Both the position numbers and the translations under genes were made by a program. Positions 8,632 to 16,270 of a DNA stretch of 64,000 nucleotides are shown here, piece by piece; position 1 is the first letter of the stretch; the number at the start of each line of letters is the position of its first letter. Origin of the DNA: Pararoseomonas baculiformis (GTDB lineage: Bacteria > Pseudomonadota > Alphaproteobacteria > Acetobacterales > Acetobacteraceae). Location: NCBI RefSeq assembly GCF_017813395.1, contig NZ_JAGIZB010000017.1:44252-108251 (forward strand), written 5' to 3'. A model generated the notes under the pieces. That model had not been told where the DNA came from. It was given only the letters and a program-made list of their open reading frames with translations, and made no database searches.

Positions 8632-9396
8632 ATGGCCCGCAGGCGACAGCTCTACGAAGGCAAGGCCAAGGTCCTCTTCGAGGGCCCCGAGCCCGGAACC
8701 CTCGTCCAGTATTTCAAGGACGACGCCACGGCGGCCAATGGCACCAAGAAAGGCGTCATCACCGGCAAGGGCGTGCTCAACAACCGCATCAGCGAATACC
8801 TGATGACGAAGCTGGGCGAGATCGGCGTTCCCACCCACTTCATCCGCCGCCTGAACATGCGCGAGCAGCTGATCCGCGAGGTGGAGATCATCCCGCTCGA
8901 GGTGGTGGTGCGCAACATCGCCGCCGGCGGCCTCGCCGCGCGCCTGGGCATCCAGGAGGGCACCCGCCTGCCCCGGAGCATCGTCGAGTACTATTATAAG
9001 AATGACGGCCTGCAGGACCCGCTGGTGAGCGAGGAGCACATCACCTGCTTCGGCTGGGCCGGCACACAGGACCTGGACGACATCGTGGCGCTGGCGCTGC
9101 GCGTGAACGACTTCCTCACCGGCCTCTTCCTCGGCGTCGGCATCTCCCTCGTGGACTTCAAGCTGGAATTCGGCCGGCTCTACGAGAATGACGAGATGCG
9201 CATCGTCCTGGCCGACGAGATCTCCCCCGATAATTGCCGCCTCTGGGATGCCAAGACCGGCGAGAAGATGGACAAGGACCGCTTCCGCCGCGATCTCGGG
9301 AAGGTCGAGGAGGGCTACCAGGAGGTCGCCCGCCGCCTCGGCATTCTCCCGGAAGCGGGCGTTCGTGACCTCAAGGGCCCGGAGCTGATGCAGTGA
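8632..9396 (+). CDS. purC: Phosphoribosylaminoimidazole-succinocarboxamide (SAICAR) synthase
   Basis: 254 residues, the standard bacterial length. The enzyme joins CAIR with L-aspartate using ATP to form SAICAR. Recognised features are the opening [15 protein letters not shown] (ATP-binding start), [31 protein letters not shown] and the signature LVDFKLEFG followed by [15 protein letters not shown]. The true start is the ATG before [10 protein letters not shown]; the longer upstream open frame is spurious. Its stop overlaps the purS GTG by 4 nt, so the two are translationally coupled. Confidence 0.97.
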   Translation: MARRRQLYEGKAKVLFEGPEPGTLVQYFKDDATAANGTKKGVITGKGVLNNRISEYLMTKLGEIGVPTHFIRRLNMREQLIREVEIIPLEVVVRNIAAGGLAARLGIQEGTRLPRSIVEYYYKNDGLQDPLVSEEHITCFGWAGTQDLDDIVALALRVNDFLTGLFLGVGISLVDFKLEFGRLYENDEMRIVLADEISPDNCRLWDAKTGEKMDKDRFRRDLGKVEEGYQEVARRLGILPEAGVRDLKGPELMQ

Positions 9397-9650
9397 CCAC
9401 CCCCAGCACCATCAAGGCGCGCGTCTTCGTCATGCCGAAGAACGGCGTCCTCGACCCCCAGGGCAAGGCCATCGGCCACGCCCTTGGCACCCTCGGCTTC
9501 GAGGGCATCGGCGAGGTCCGCACCGGCAAGGTCATCGAGCTGGAGCTGGCCGGAACCGACCCGGCCGCGGCCAAGGCCGCCGCGGAGGAGATGGCGCGCA
9601 AGCTGCTCGCCAACACCGTGATCGAATCCTTCCGCGTCGAGCTCGCCTGA
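9393..9650 (+). CDS. purS: FGAM synthetase subunit PurS
   Basis: 85 residues. It is the small bridging subunit that holds PurQ and PurL together in the three-part formylglycinamidine ribonucleotide synthetase. Typical family text: [28 protein letters not shown], then a beta strand and [11 protein letters not shown] near the C-terminus. It starts at a GTG overlapping the purC stop (GTGA). Confidence 0.95.
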   Translation: MTTPSTIKARVFVMPKNGVLDPQGKAIGHALGTLGFEGIGEVRTGKVIELELAGTDPAAAKAAAEEMARKLLANTVIESFRVELA

Positions 9651-9680
9651 CCGCCGCCCCGGTCGCCCCCCCCCGCGCGG

Positions 9681-9708
9681 TGATCCCGATCCGATGATCC
9701 CGATCCGA
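9681..9708 (+). repeat. Two tandem 14-nt copies at a translation start
   Basis: tgatcccgatccga occurs twice head to tail, immediately before and into the ATG of the small membrane protein gene. The repeat creates an extra ATG at 9694 that opens a 5-codon frame (MIPIR) whose TGA overlaps the ATG at 9708. Confidence 0.8.
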
Positions 9709-9962
9709 TGATCAAGGTCAGCCTTCTCATCATGACCGTGCTGACGGTCCTGATCGCGATGCTCCTGTCATGGCGCGAACGCCGCATGGCCGCGGCCCGG
9801 CCGGCCGTGCCCGTGCCGCGCGGCCGCGCCCCCCGGCGCCCGGGCCTCATCGCCCGGGGCAAGGCGGGGATCGACCGCTGGATGACCGCCGCGGCCATCG
9901 CGGCCATCATCACCATCGCCGTCCTCGGCGGCCTACACTGGCTCAGGGTGTTCCAACAATGA
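9708..9962 (+). CDS. Small two-helix membrane protein between purS and purQ
   Basis: 84 residues. There is a hydrophobic helix at residues 3-20 ([19 protein letters not shown]), a basic Arg/Pro-rich loop (residues 21-58) and a second helix at 60-78 ([16 protein letters not shown]). No known domain. Its stop overlaps the purQ ATG by 4 nt (ATGA), which argues strongly that it is translated. No clear ribosome site precedes it, but a 5-codon upstream frame ends on its start codon. Its position inside the purSQ unit is unusual, and a link to purine synthesis is possible but untested. Confidence 0.7.
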   Translation: MIKVSLLIMTVLTVLIAMLLSWRERRMAAARPAVPVPRGRAPRRPGLIARGKAGIDRWMTAAAIAAIITIAVLGGLHWLRVFQQ

Positions 9963-10633
9963 ACGCGACCATCCTCCTCTTCCCCGGCACGAACCGCGAG
10001 CGCGACATGGCCATCGCGCTGCAGAAGGCGACGGGCCGCAAGCCCTCCATCACCTTCCACCGCGAGACCGAGCTGCCGAAGGGAACCGACCTTGTCGTCC
10101 TCCCCGGTGGCTTCTCGCATGGGGACTATCTCCGCTGCGGGGCCATGGCCGCCCAGTCGCCCATTATGGCGGCGGTACGGGACTTCGCGGCCGGGGGCGG
10201 CCATGTGCTGGGCGTCTGCAACGGCTTCCAGATCCTCTGCGAGGCCGGGCTCCTCCCCGGCGCCCTGCTCCAGAATGCCGGCCTGCGCTTCCTCTCCATG
10301 GATTGCGTGCTCCGCGTCGAGCGTGCCGGCACGCCCTTCACGTCCCGCTGGCAGAAGGGCGCCACCTTCCGCGCCCCCATGGCCCATGGCGACGGTAACT
10401 ACTTCGCCGACGGCGCCACGCTGGACCGGCTGGAGGGCGAGGGCCTGGTCGCCTTCCGCTACGCCGACAAGAACCGAAACGGCGCCGCGCGGGACATCGC
10501 CGGCATCCTCTCCCCCAATCTCCGCATCTGCGGCCTCATGCCGCATCCGGAGGACCTGGTGGACCCGCTGATGGGCGGCGAGGACGGGCTACCCATGTTC
10601 CAGTCCCTCGCCGAGAGCCTCGTCTCCGCCTGA
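9959..10633 (+). CDS. purQ: FGAM synthetase glutaminase subunit PurQ
   Basis: 224 residues, a class I glutamine amidotransferase. It releases ammonia from glutamine for the PurL active site. The nucleophile Cys is in GVCNGFQ (about residue 85), and the His/Glu of the triad are in MPHPED near residue 200. The N-terminal [14 protein letters not shown] and [14 protein letters not shown] are family hallmarks. The start overlaps the stop of the upstream membrane-protein gene (ATGA). purL is not next to it but about 6.7 kb downstream. Confidence 0.96.
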   Translation: MNATILLFPGTNRERDMAIALQKATGRKPSITFHRETELPKGTDLVVLPGGFSHGDYLRCGAMAAQSPIMAAVRDFAAGGGHVLGVCNGFQILCEAGLLPGALLQNAGLRFLSMDCVLRVERAGTPFTSRWQKGATFRAPMAHGDGNYFADGATLDRLEGEGLVAFRYADKNRNGAARDIAGILSPNLRICGLMPHPEDLVDPLMGGEDGLPMFQSLAESLVSA

Positions 10634-10651
10634 AGCCCGGGCGGCACGGAA

Positions 10652-10678
10652 GGCCGGCGGCGGAAGCCTCCGCCGGCC
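10652..10678. terminator. Hairpin between convergent purQ and the Arg/Asp/Trp-rich gene
   Basis: ggccggcgg pairs with ccgccggcc across a 9-nt interval. It lies 19 nt past the purQ stop and 19 nt past the stop of the opposing gene. There is no T run, so this may be a bidirectional intrinsic or Rho-assisted terminator. Confidence 0.45.
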
Positions 10679-10696
10679 ATCCGGTGCAGCGCTGCC

Positions 10697-11101
10697 TCAG
10701 CGCCCGCCCAGCAGGGGGCGCAGCGCCTCCAGGTCGGGCAGGATGCGCGGGGCCTCGCGGCGCGCGTCGTCCCAGCGCCGGCCGTCGTCGCGCCGCCGCT
10801 CAGCCTGCTGGCGCTCCGCCTCCCAGCGCCGCCGATCGTCCCGGTGCCTCTGCTCGGCCCAGCGATCCCGGTCGTCCCGGCGGCGCTCCTCGGCCCAGCG
10901 GTGCCGGTCATCCCGCCTCCGCTCCTCGGCCCAGCGCCGGTCGCCATCGTGCCGCCGGTCAAAGCCGCGCCGCTCCTCATAGCGTCCCCAGCGCCCGTTG
11001 CCGCTCTCATCCTTCCATGGGTCCGCCATGGCGGGCGAGACCGTGGCCCCCGCGCCAGCGATGACGCAGCCCAGAAGGGCAAGCTTCCAGTTCTTCAGCA
11101 C
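10697..11101 (-). CDS. Secreted Arg/Asp/Trp-rich repeat protein
   Basis: 134 residues from a GTG start with an aggagg site 6 nt upstream. A signal peptide (LALLGCVIAGAGATVSPAMA) is followed by at least three imperfect 11-12 residue repeats built on RWAEERRRDDR, then looser RRWEAERQQAERR units. The mature protein is highly charged, probably one long helix or disordered. The final segment ILPDLEALRPLLGGR is hydrophobic. No family recognised; the alternating Arg/Asp pattern suggests binding to polyanions or self-association, which is inference only. Confidence 0.65.
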   Translation of the reverse strand: MLKNWKLALLGCVIAGAGATVSPAMADPWKDESGNGRWGRYEERRGFDRRHDGDRRWAEERRRDDRHRWAEERRRDDRDRWAEQRHRDDRRRWEAERQQAERRRDDGRRWDDARREAPRILPDLEALRPLLGGR

Positions 11102-11284
11102 GGCATTCCTCCTGCGATGTCCCTCTGGTCGCACCAGGAACAGAACGCCTGGGAAAGGAGGACGTCACATCCGCGGCCGCAGGGGCCCTTCGACGGCCGA
11201 TGCTCCCCGCCCCCCTGGCCTCCGCGCCACGCCCCATGGCAACCTCCCGGGCAAAGCCGCGAGACGGCCGAACGGGAGAACGCC

Positions 11285-12244
11285 ATGATGAATCGCCGCA
11301 CCCTCATGGTGGGGATTGCTGCCGCCATCCCCGCAGCCACCGCCCGCGCCCAGGCGCCCTACCCCGATCGCCCGGTGCAGATGATCGTCGCCTACCCGCC
11401 CGGCGGTGGCACCGACATCGCGGCCCGCACGCTCGCGCAGTTCATGGAGCGCGAGCTGGGCCAGCCCGTCGTCGTCCTCAACCGCGCCGGGGCCGGCGGC
11501 GAGATCGGCTTTGGCGAGCTCTCCCGTGCGAGGCCTGACGGCTACACCATCGGCTTCCTGAACACGCCCAACATCGTCACCATGCCGATCGAGCGCCGCA
11601 CGGCCTACAAGCTCGATGACATCGCCCCCATCGCCAACCTGGTGGACGATCCCGGCGCCTTCTTTGTCCTGAAGGACAGCCCGCATCGCAACCTTGCGGA
11701 GCTCATCGCTTTCGCGAAGGCAAATCCGGAAAAGGTCACCTACGCCACCACCGGGATCGGCTCGGACGACCATCTCGCCGCTCTCGCCTTCTCCCGCGCG
11801 GCCGGCATCCAGATGACCCATGTGCCCTATAATGGCGCCGCCCAGACCCGGAACGCCCTGCTGACCCGCCAGGTCACCCTTGGCTCCATCAATGTCAGCG
11901 AAGGCCTGGCCGATGTGCAGCAGGGTACCGCCCGCGCCCTCGGCCAGATGTCCGAGAAGCGCTGGGAAGGCCTGCCCGACGTTCCCACCTTCCGCGAGCA
12001 GGGCTTCGACGTCATCCAGTCCTCCATGCGCGGCGTCGGCGCTCCGGCCGGTACGCCGCCGCAGATCCTGAACCGCCTGGCCGATGCCATCCGGAAGGTG
12101 GTCGAGAACCCGGAATTCCGCCGCCTTGCCACGCAGCAGTCCCTGCCACTCCGCTATCTCGGCCCCGACGAATACAAGGCCGAGCTGACAAAGCTCCGCA
12201 CCGATTTCGAGAAGCTCTGGGCCCAGCACCCCTGGCGCGACTGA
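11285..12244 (+). CDS. Bug-type tripartite tricarboxylate transporter substrate-binding protein
   Basis: 319 residues. The N-terminus NRRTLMVGIAAAIPAATARA is a Tat/Sec-type signal. The mature part starts YPDRPVQMIVAYPPGGGTDIAARTLA, the hallmark of TctC/Bug periplasmic receptors, which bind small carboxylates. Later family motifs: VVLNRAGAGGEIG, HVPYNGAAQTRNALL and LPDVPTFREQG. No tctA or tctB membrane genes lie nearby, so it is an orphan receptor, as is common for this expanded family. Two in-frame ATGs stand side by side at 11285 and 11288. Confidence 0.9.
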   Translation: MMNRRTLMVGIAAAIPAATARAQAPYPDRPVQMIVAYPPGGGTDIAARTLAQFMERELGQPVVVLNRAGAGGEIGFGELSRARPDGYTIGFLNTPNIVTMPIERRTAYKLDDIAPIANLVDDPGAFFVLKDSPHRNLAELIAFAKANPEKVTYATTGIGSDDHLAALAFSRAAGIQMTHVPYNGAAQTRNALLTRQVTLGSINVSEGLADVQQGTARALGQMSEKRWEGLPDVPTFREQGFDVIQSSMRGVGAPAGTPPQILNRLADAIRKVVENPEFRRLATQQSLPLRYLGPDEYKAELTKLRTDFEKLWAQHPWRD

Positions 12245-12291
12245 TGACGTGAGCCAGCCCGGCCGCTCCAACCACCAGGAGAGGATGATGG

Positions 12292-12355
12292 GTCGAAGGC
12301 GCTGCCTTCGACGGGTCCGAGGAGAGGAGGAAGCCCTTTTTCTCTCCCCGGGAGC
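12292..12355. repeat. Intergenic double-hairpin element
   Basis: A perfect 9-bp hairpin (gtcgaaggc, loop gct, gccttcgac; 12292-12312) is followed by an imperfect purine/pyrimidine hairpin built on ggagaggaggaag against ctttttctctcc. The order and sequence style match the blocks at 26.7-26.9 kb and 63.9 kb. Confidence 0.55.
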
Positions 12356-12499
12356 CACGGGCGGCGAAGGTCCGGAAACCCGCCCCGGCCGTGCTGCGGG
12401 CATTGCCCGCAGGCTCTTGCCAATCGCCTGCCCACCATGGGCATCATCCGTTGCGCATGCTGCATGTCACGAATCGCGTGCGGCCGGAGGAAACGAGAG

Positions 12500-13591
12500 A
12501 TGAGCACCACACGGCGCGGCCTGCTGCGGGCCGCCGGCGCCACCGCGGCCACCACCGCCCTTGCAGGCACGGCGGCGGCCCAGTCCTTCCCCTTCACGCC
12601 GAACCAGCGCTACCCGGACCCGGCCGTCCAGATCCTTGATCCGAGCTTCGCGCGCTACCGCATCTACAGCAGCACCGTCGAGCAACTCGCCAGCGGCATG
12701 CGCTGGGCGGAGGGCCCCGCCTATTTCCCCGAGGGCGGCTACCTGCTGATGAGCGACATCCCCAACAACCGCATCATGAAGTATGACGAGAAGGACGGCA
12801 GCTTCACCGTCTTCCGCCATCCCGCCAACTACGCGAACGGCAATGCGCGCGACCGCCAGGGCCGGCTGGTCACCTGCGAACACTCCGTCACCCGCCGAGT
12901 CACCCGCACGGAAAAGGACGGCTCCATCACCGTCCTGGCCGACAGCTTCGAGGGCAAGCGCCTCAACGCGCCCAACGACATCGTGGTGAAGTCGGACGAC
13001 ACGATCTGGTTCACCGATCCGCTCTTCGGCATCAACGGCGAATGGGAAGGCAGCCGCGCCCGCCCGGAACAGGCCACCACCAATGTGTACCGCCTGGCGC
13101 CGGACGGACGGCTCACCGCCGTCATCACCGACATTATGAACCCCAACGGGCTCGCCTTCTCCCCCGATGAGAGCAAGCTCTATGTCGTCGAATGGCGCGG
13201 CACGCCGAACCGCAGCATCTGGAGCTTCGACGTCAACAACGACGGCACGGTGGGCAACAAGACGAAGCTGATCGACGCCGCCGACCAGGGCGCGCTGGAC
13301 GGCTTCCGCGTGGACCGCGACGGCAATCTCTGGGTTGGCTATGGCAGCAACGGCGCCCTGGAACCCGAGCCCACCCGCATGGGCAACCGCATGGTGCACC
13401 AGCTCCGCGGCAAGCCCGAGGACCTGGACGGCGTCATGGTCTTCAACCCCCAGGGCAAGCCCATCGGCTTCATCCGCCTGCCGGAGCGCTGCGCCAATCT
13501 CTGCTTCGGCGGCCCCAAGGGCAACCGCCTCTACATGACCAGCAGCCACTCCCTCTACGCTCTCTATGTGGAGGCCCACGGCGCGGTCTGA
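12500..13591 (+). CDS. Tat-exported SMP-30/gluconolactonase family protein
   Basis: 363 residues. The signal TTRRGLLRAAGATAATTALA is a twin-arginine type with cleavage after AAA or AQ. The mature part is a six-bladed beta-propeller of the SMP-30 family: WAEGPAYFPEGGYLLMSDIPNNRI, then RLNAPNDIVVKSDDTIWFTDP and IMNPNGLAFSPDESKLYV, which carry the usual metal-binding Glu, Asn and Asp. Members hydrolyse sugar lactones in the periplasm. The substrate here is unknown. A ggagg site lies 10 nt before the ATG. It ends in a convergent hairpin with the SDR gene. Confidence 0.88.
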   Translation: MSTTRRGLLRAAGATAATTALAGTAAAQSFPFTPNQRYPDPAVQILDPSFARYRIYSSTVEQLASGMRWAEGPAYFPEGGYLLMSDIPNNRIMKYDEKDGSFTVFRHPANYANGNARDRQGRLVTCEHSVTRRVTRTEKDGSITVLADSFEGKRLNAPNDIVVKSDDTIWFTDPLFGINGEWEGSRARPEQATTNVYRLAPDGRLTAVITDIMNPNGLAFSPDESKLYVVEWRGTPNRSIWSFDVNNDGTVGNKTKLIDAADQGALDGFRVDRDGNLWVGYGSNGALEPEPTRMGNRMVHQLRGKPEDLDGVMVFNPQGKPIGFIRLPERCANLCFGGPKGNRLYMTSSHSLYALYVEAHGAV

Positions 13592-13603
13592 CCCGCACCG
13601 GCG

Positions 13604-13627
13604 CGGGCGCCCCGGTCAGGGCGCCCG
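13604..13627. terminator. Convergent hairpin after the lactonase gene
   Basis: cgggcgccc pairs with gggcgcccg (9 bp, 6-nt loop). It overlaps the stop codon region of the opposing SDR gene. Confidence 0.45.
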
Positions 13628-14632
13628 TCCCTGCCGATCCGCCTCCATCCGCGCCCGGATGCCACCCCCAACCCCGGTTCCCTGCGGCACCGGCTCATGC
13701 ACCGAACCCGATGTCACCGGCCCCGGCGGCGCCTCCTCGATCTGCGAGCGATGCACCAGCCCGCCCGCGATGTCCCGCGCCAGCGACGGCCAGATCTGAG
13801 CCCCGATCACCGCCCCCTGCGCCTTCCACCCCACCGCGTATTCCTGCACGGGATGGAGCGAGACCCAGATGATCGCGTCCACCACGCCCTCCGGGCCCTC
13901 CATCGTCGCCACCTGGGACTGCCGGCCCGTATAGTTCCCCGCATGCACCCAGAAGGGCGTGTCCACCGCCCAGGGCAGCACATTCGCCACCTTGATCGTG
14001 CTGGTCCGCGCCAGCCGCATCTCCTGGTTGATCGCGCCCCCCAGGGCCAGCAGCGCCGCCTTCGTCGAGGCATAGCTGGCGTGATACGCCATCGGCACGC
14101 GCCCCTCGACGGATGAGACGTTCACCACCACCCCGCCACCCTGCTCCCGGAACTGCCGGATCGCGGCATGCGTCCCGTAGATCGCCCCCTTCAGGTTCAC
14201 ATCCACGATCCTTGCGTGATCCGCGACCGGAACCTCCTCGAACCGCCCGATGGATGCGACGGCGGCATTGTTGATCCACACATCGATCCGCCCGAAGCGC
14301 TCCACGGCGGCCCGCGCCAGCTGCTCCACCGCGGCCTCGTCGGCGACATCCGTCGGCACCACCAGCGCCTGCCCACCCCCGGCCCGCACCTCCGCCGCCA
14401 CCTCCTCCAGCACCGCCGCGCGCCGGGCGGCGAGCACGACATGCGCCCCATACCCGCCCAGCTTCACCGCCACGCCCCGCCCGAAGCCGCTGGACGCCCC
14501 CGTTACGACATAGACCCGGCCAGCCAGCCGCCCCCGTTCCCCCCCGCCCAGCTGGGAAGGCGCCGCGCATCCGGACAGGAAAGCCCCCGCCACGGCCAGC
14601 GCGGCAAGCGGCAGCAGATGAAAGGGAAGCAT
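13616..14632 (-). CDS. Short-chain dehydrogenase with lipoprotein-like N-terminus
   Basis: 338 residues. The N-terminus has a hydrophobic helix ending in the lipobox-like FLSGC (about residue 22), then a classical Rossmann SDR: cofactor motif TGASSGFGRG, NNAAVAS, catalytic NVSS serine and YASTK. An extra C-terminal 100 residues extend past the usual 250-residue fold. Acidic or basic residues after strand 2 (AARR) suggest NADP. The ATG I chose is preceded by ggagag. Cytosolic cofactor use conflicts with a periplasmic lipoprotein, so the leader may be a membrane anchor rather than a processed signal. The substrate is unknown. Confidence 0.8.
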   Translation of the reverse strand: MLPFHLLPLAALAVAGAFLSGCAAPSQLGGGERGRLAGRVYVVTGASSGFGRGVAVKLGGYGAHVVLAARRAAVLEEVAAEVRAGGGQALVVPTDVADEAAVEQLARAAVERFGRIDVWINNAAVASIGRFEEVPVADHARIVDVNLKGAIYGTHAAIRQFREQGGGVVVNVSSVEGRVPMAYHASYASTKAALLALGGAINQEMRLARTSTIKVANVLPWAVDTPFWVHAGNYTGRQSQVATMEGPEGVVDAIIWVSLHPVQEYAVGWKAQGAVIGAQIWPSLARDIAGGLVHRSQIEEAPPGPVTSGSVHEPVPQGTGVGGGIRARMEADRQGRAP

Positions 14633-14731
14633 CGAGGACTCTCCGGCGGCATGGCGGCGCCTGCACATAACCGCTGAACGCCCCGCGCGTTCCCGGCCCC
14701 GGAAGGAACGGGCCAGGGAAGGTCAGTCCCC

Positions 14732-14754
14732 GGGGGAAAGCGCTGCTTTCCCCC
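14732..14754. repeat. Perfect 10-bp hairpin gggggaaagc / gctttccccc
   Basis: Perfect arms with a gct loop, between the start of the SDR gene and the stop of the next minus-strand gene. It could end transcription of the 14815-15087 gene and resembles the gct-loop hairpin at 12.3 kb. Confidence 0.5.
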
Positions 14755-14814
14755 AAACCGCCTATCGCCGGGGTGGCAACGGCCACTCCGGACACCGCGG
14801 CCGGCTGGTTTCGG

Positions 14815-15087
14815 TTACTCGCGCCGGACGAACTTGAAGAACCGGCTCTCCTTCCCGTCCGCCGTCTTGTCCTGATGCAGGAAGGCCAGCTTCCGGTCCT
14901 CGAAAGTCTCGAAGAAATCCTCCCAGGAGATCTCCTCCAGCCGGTCCTCCTTGGGCCCGAAATCCACGCGGAGAATCCCCTCCCCGTCCTTGCCCTCCGT
15001 CCCCTTCACCACGCTCGGCCGCCCGCCGCGCGCCTCGATCCAGTTCTGGATCACCTTATGGTCCGTGGTCGTGTTGCCCTGGCTCAT
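14815..15087 (-). CDS. Small conserved hypothetical protein (often mislabelled glucan branching enzyme)
   Basis: 90 residues, soluble and charged. Text such as TTDHKVIQNWIEARGGRPSVVKGTE, DFGPKEDRLEEISWEDFFETFE and ESRFFKFVRRE matches a widespread small family that databases often call 1,4-alpha-glucan branching enzyme. It is far too small for that enzyme and has none of its motifs, so I leave the function open. An aggag site precedes the ATG; the longer upstream frame lacks similarity. Confidence 0.75.
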   Translation of the reverse strand: MSQGNTTTDHKVIQNWIEARGGRPSVVKGTEGKDGEGILRVDFGPKEDRLEEISWEDFFETFEDRKLAFLHQDKTADGKESRFFKFVRRE

Positions 15088-15212
15088 CGGCGAATTCTCC
15101 TGTTCCGGCGATCGCGACACCGGGCGGGGAACACGGCAGGGGATGTCGCGTTGCGTCACGGCGGCCATGCGCCAGCCGGTGCCGGACGGAGGGGCCGCCC
15201 GATCCCTACCGC

Positions 15213-15494
15213 TCAGCCCGGCCGGGGAGAATGCGCGCTGGGCGGCAAGGCTCCGGCGTCCTGGGCATGCTGCGTCCGGAGCCTTACTCCCGGCCCGTCG
15301 CCGCCCTCCGCGACGAACTCGATGCCGGCCAGTTCCAGCGTCATGCGCAGCGCATCGATGGTGCGGGGGAGCACAGTCCGCCGGCGGCTCTCAAAGGCAT
15401 AGACGGTCTGGCTGGAAAGCCCCGCCCGGACACCCAGGCGCTGCCGGTTCCAGTCCAACAGCTCACGGGCAGCCCGGCACTGCTCCGGCGTCAT
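15213..15494 (-). CDS. XRE-family helix-turn-helix regulator
   Basis: 93 residues. The N-terminal 60 residues form an XRE/Cro-type HTH: MTPEQCRAARELLDWNRQRL, then GLSSQTVYAFESRRR and TIDALRMTLELAGIEF. This single-domain type is common in alphaproteobacteria. The tail (residues 65-93) is low complexity. It is 53 nt downstream of the PEP-CTERM gene on the same strand and may be co-transcribed with it or regulate it. An open frame continues upstream of this ATG without similarity. Confidence 0.75.
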   Translation of the reverse strand: MTPEQCRAARELLDWNRQRLGVRAGLSSQTVYAFESRRRTVLPRTIDALRMTLELAGIEFVAEGGDGPGVRLRTQHAQDAGALPPSAHSPRPG

Positions 15495-15547
15495 GGAGGG
15501 AGAGGAGGGCCGCCGCCCCAGTTGCCAGGAGCGGCGGCCGGTCTGGT

Positions 15548-16270
15548 TCAGCTCCCGGCCTTGCATGTTGTCATGCGCCGGCGGGTCAGGCCGAGGCCCA
15601 GCAGCCCCATGCCAAGCAGCGCAAGGCTGGCAGGCTCAGGAACCGGGGCGGTCTCGGTGCGGGCGACGAAGAAGGTCTCCAGCCCACCCGTTGCGAGGCT
15701 GGCGCTGGCGACCAGGCCAACGCGGTAGGCACCCGAGAAATTCGCCCCGAACGCTGCCGATTGCGCCTGGGCCGCCTGGATGGCGTCGAGGGCGAAGACG
15801 AAGCCGGAATTGCCCACGCCCTGTTCCGTGTCGGAGAAGAACTGCGGCGTGAAAGCCCCAGAGCTGAACAGCAGGCTTCCGGTCGTGCTGTAGATATTGA
15901 GCACGAGGTTATCGAGCTGAATGCTCCGGTTGACGTTGTTGGGTTCGCTGGCGTTGAACACCACCCGGAGGTCGGAGGCACTGTCGGTGTTGTCGAAGCC
16001 CAGTTCCGTCAGGGTACGGGTCCGGGTCTGCTGCTGAAAATTACCGGTACGGACATCGGCGGACCCGTTCCACGACACGGACCCGGTCTCGTTCGAGGTG
16101 TTTCCGGGCGACCGGATGGTGAGAATGGTATTCACCGCCCCGAGGCCGGTTCCCTGGAAGTCTTCAGGGCCAACCAGGACCAAGGATGCCTGAGCCGGGA
16201 CTGCGCTCATCGCCAGCGCGCCCGCAACAAGCGCCCCGTAGAGCTTCGAGGCAAAGTTGTATTTCTTCAT
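15548..16270 (-). CDS. PEP-CTERM sorting domain protein
   Basis: 240 residues: a signal peptide (LVAGALAMSAVPAQA), a beta-rich Asn/Ser/Thr-rich middle of about 180 residues, and a C-terminal sorting signal starting at about residue 210 with VPEPASLALLGMG, then a Leu/Gly transmembrane stretch and RRR. Proteins with this signal are exported and handled by exosortase, which is normally encoded elsewhere; none is seen in this window. The protein is probably an extracellular matrix or surface protein. Base composition is less GC-rich than its neighbours, and it sits beside an AT-rich stretch. Confidence 0.88.
   Translation of the reverse strand: MKKYNFASKLYGALVAGALAMSAVPAQASLVLVGPEDFQGTGLGAVNTILTIRSPGNTSNETGSVSWNGSADVRTGNFQQQTRTRTLTELGFDNTDSASDLRVVFNASEPNNVNRSIQLDNLVLNIYSTTGSLLFSSGAFTPQFFSDTEQGVGNSGFVFALDAIQAAQAQSAAFGANFSGAYRVGLVASASLATGGLETFFVARTETAPVPEPASLALLGMGLLGLGLTRRRMTTCKAGS

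Noticed and set aside
11285..12244. Complete tripartite tricarboxylate transporter
   Set aside because: Only receptors are present here and at 52999-53961; no TctA- or TctB-like membrane gene lies in the window.
14815..15087. 1,4-alpha-glucan branching enzyme
   Set aside because: Homologues carry this label in databases, but a 90-residue protein without GH13 motifs cannot be that enzyme.
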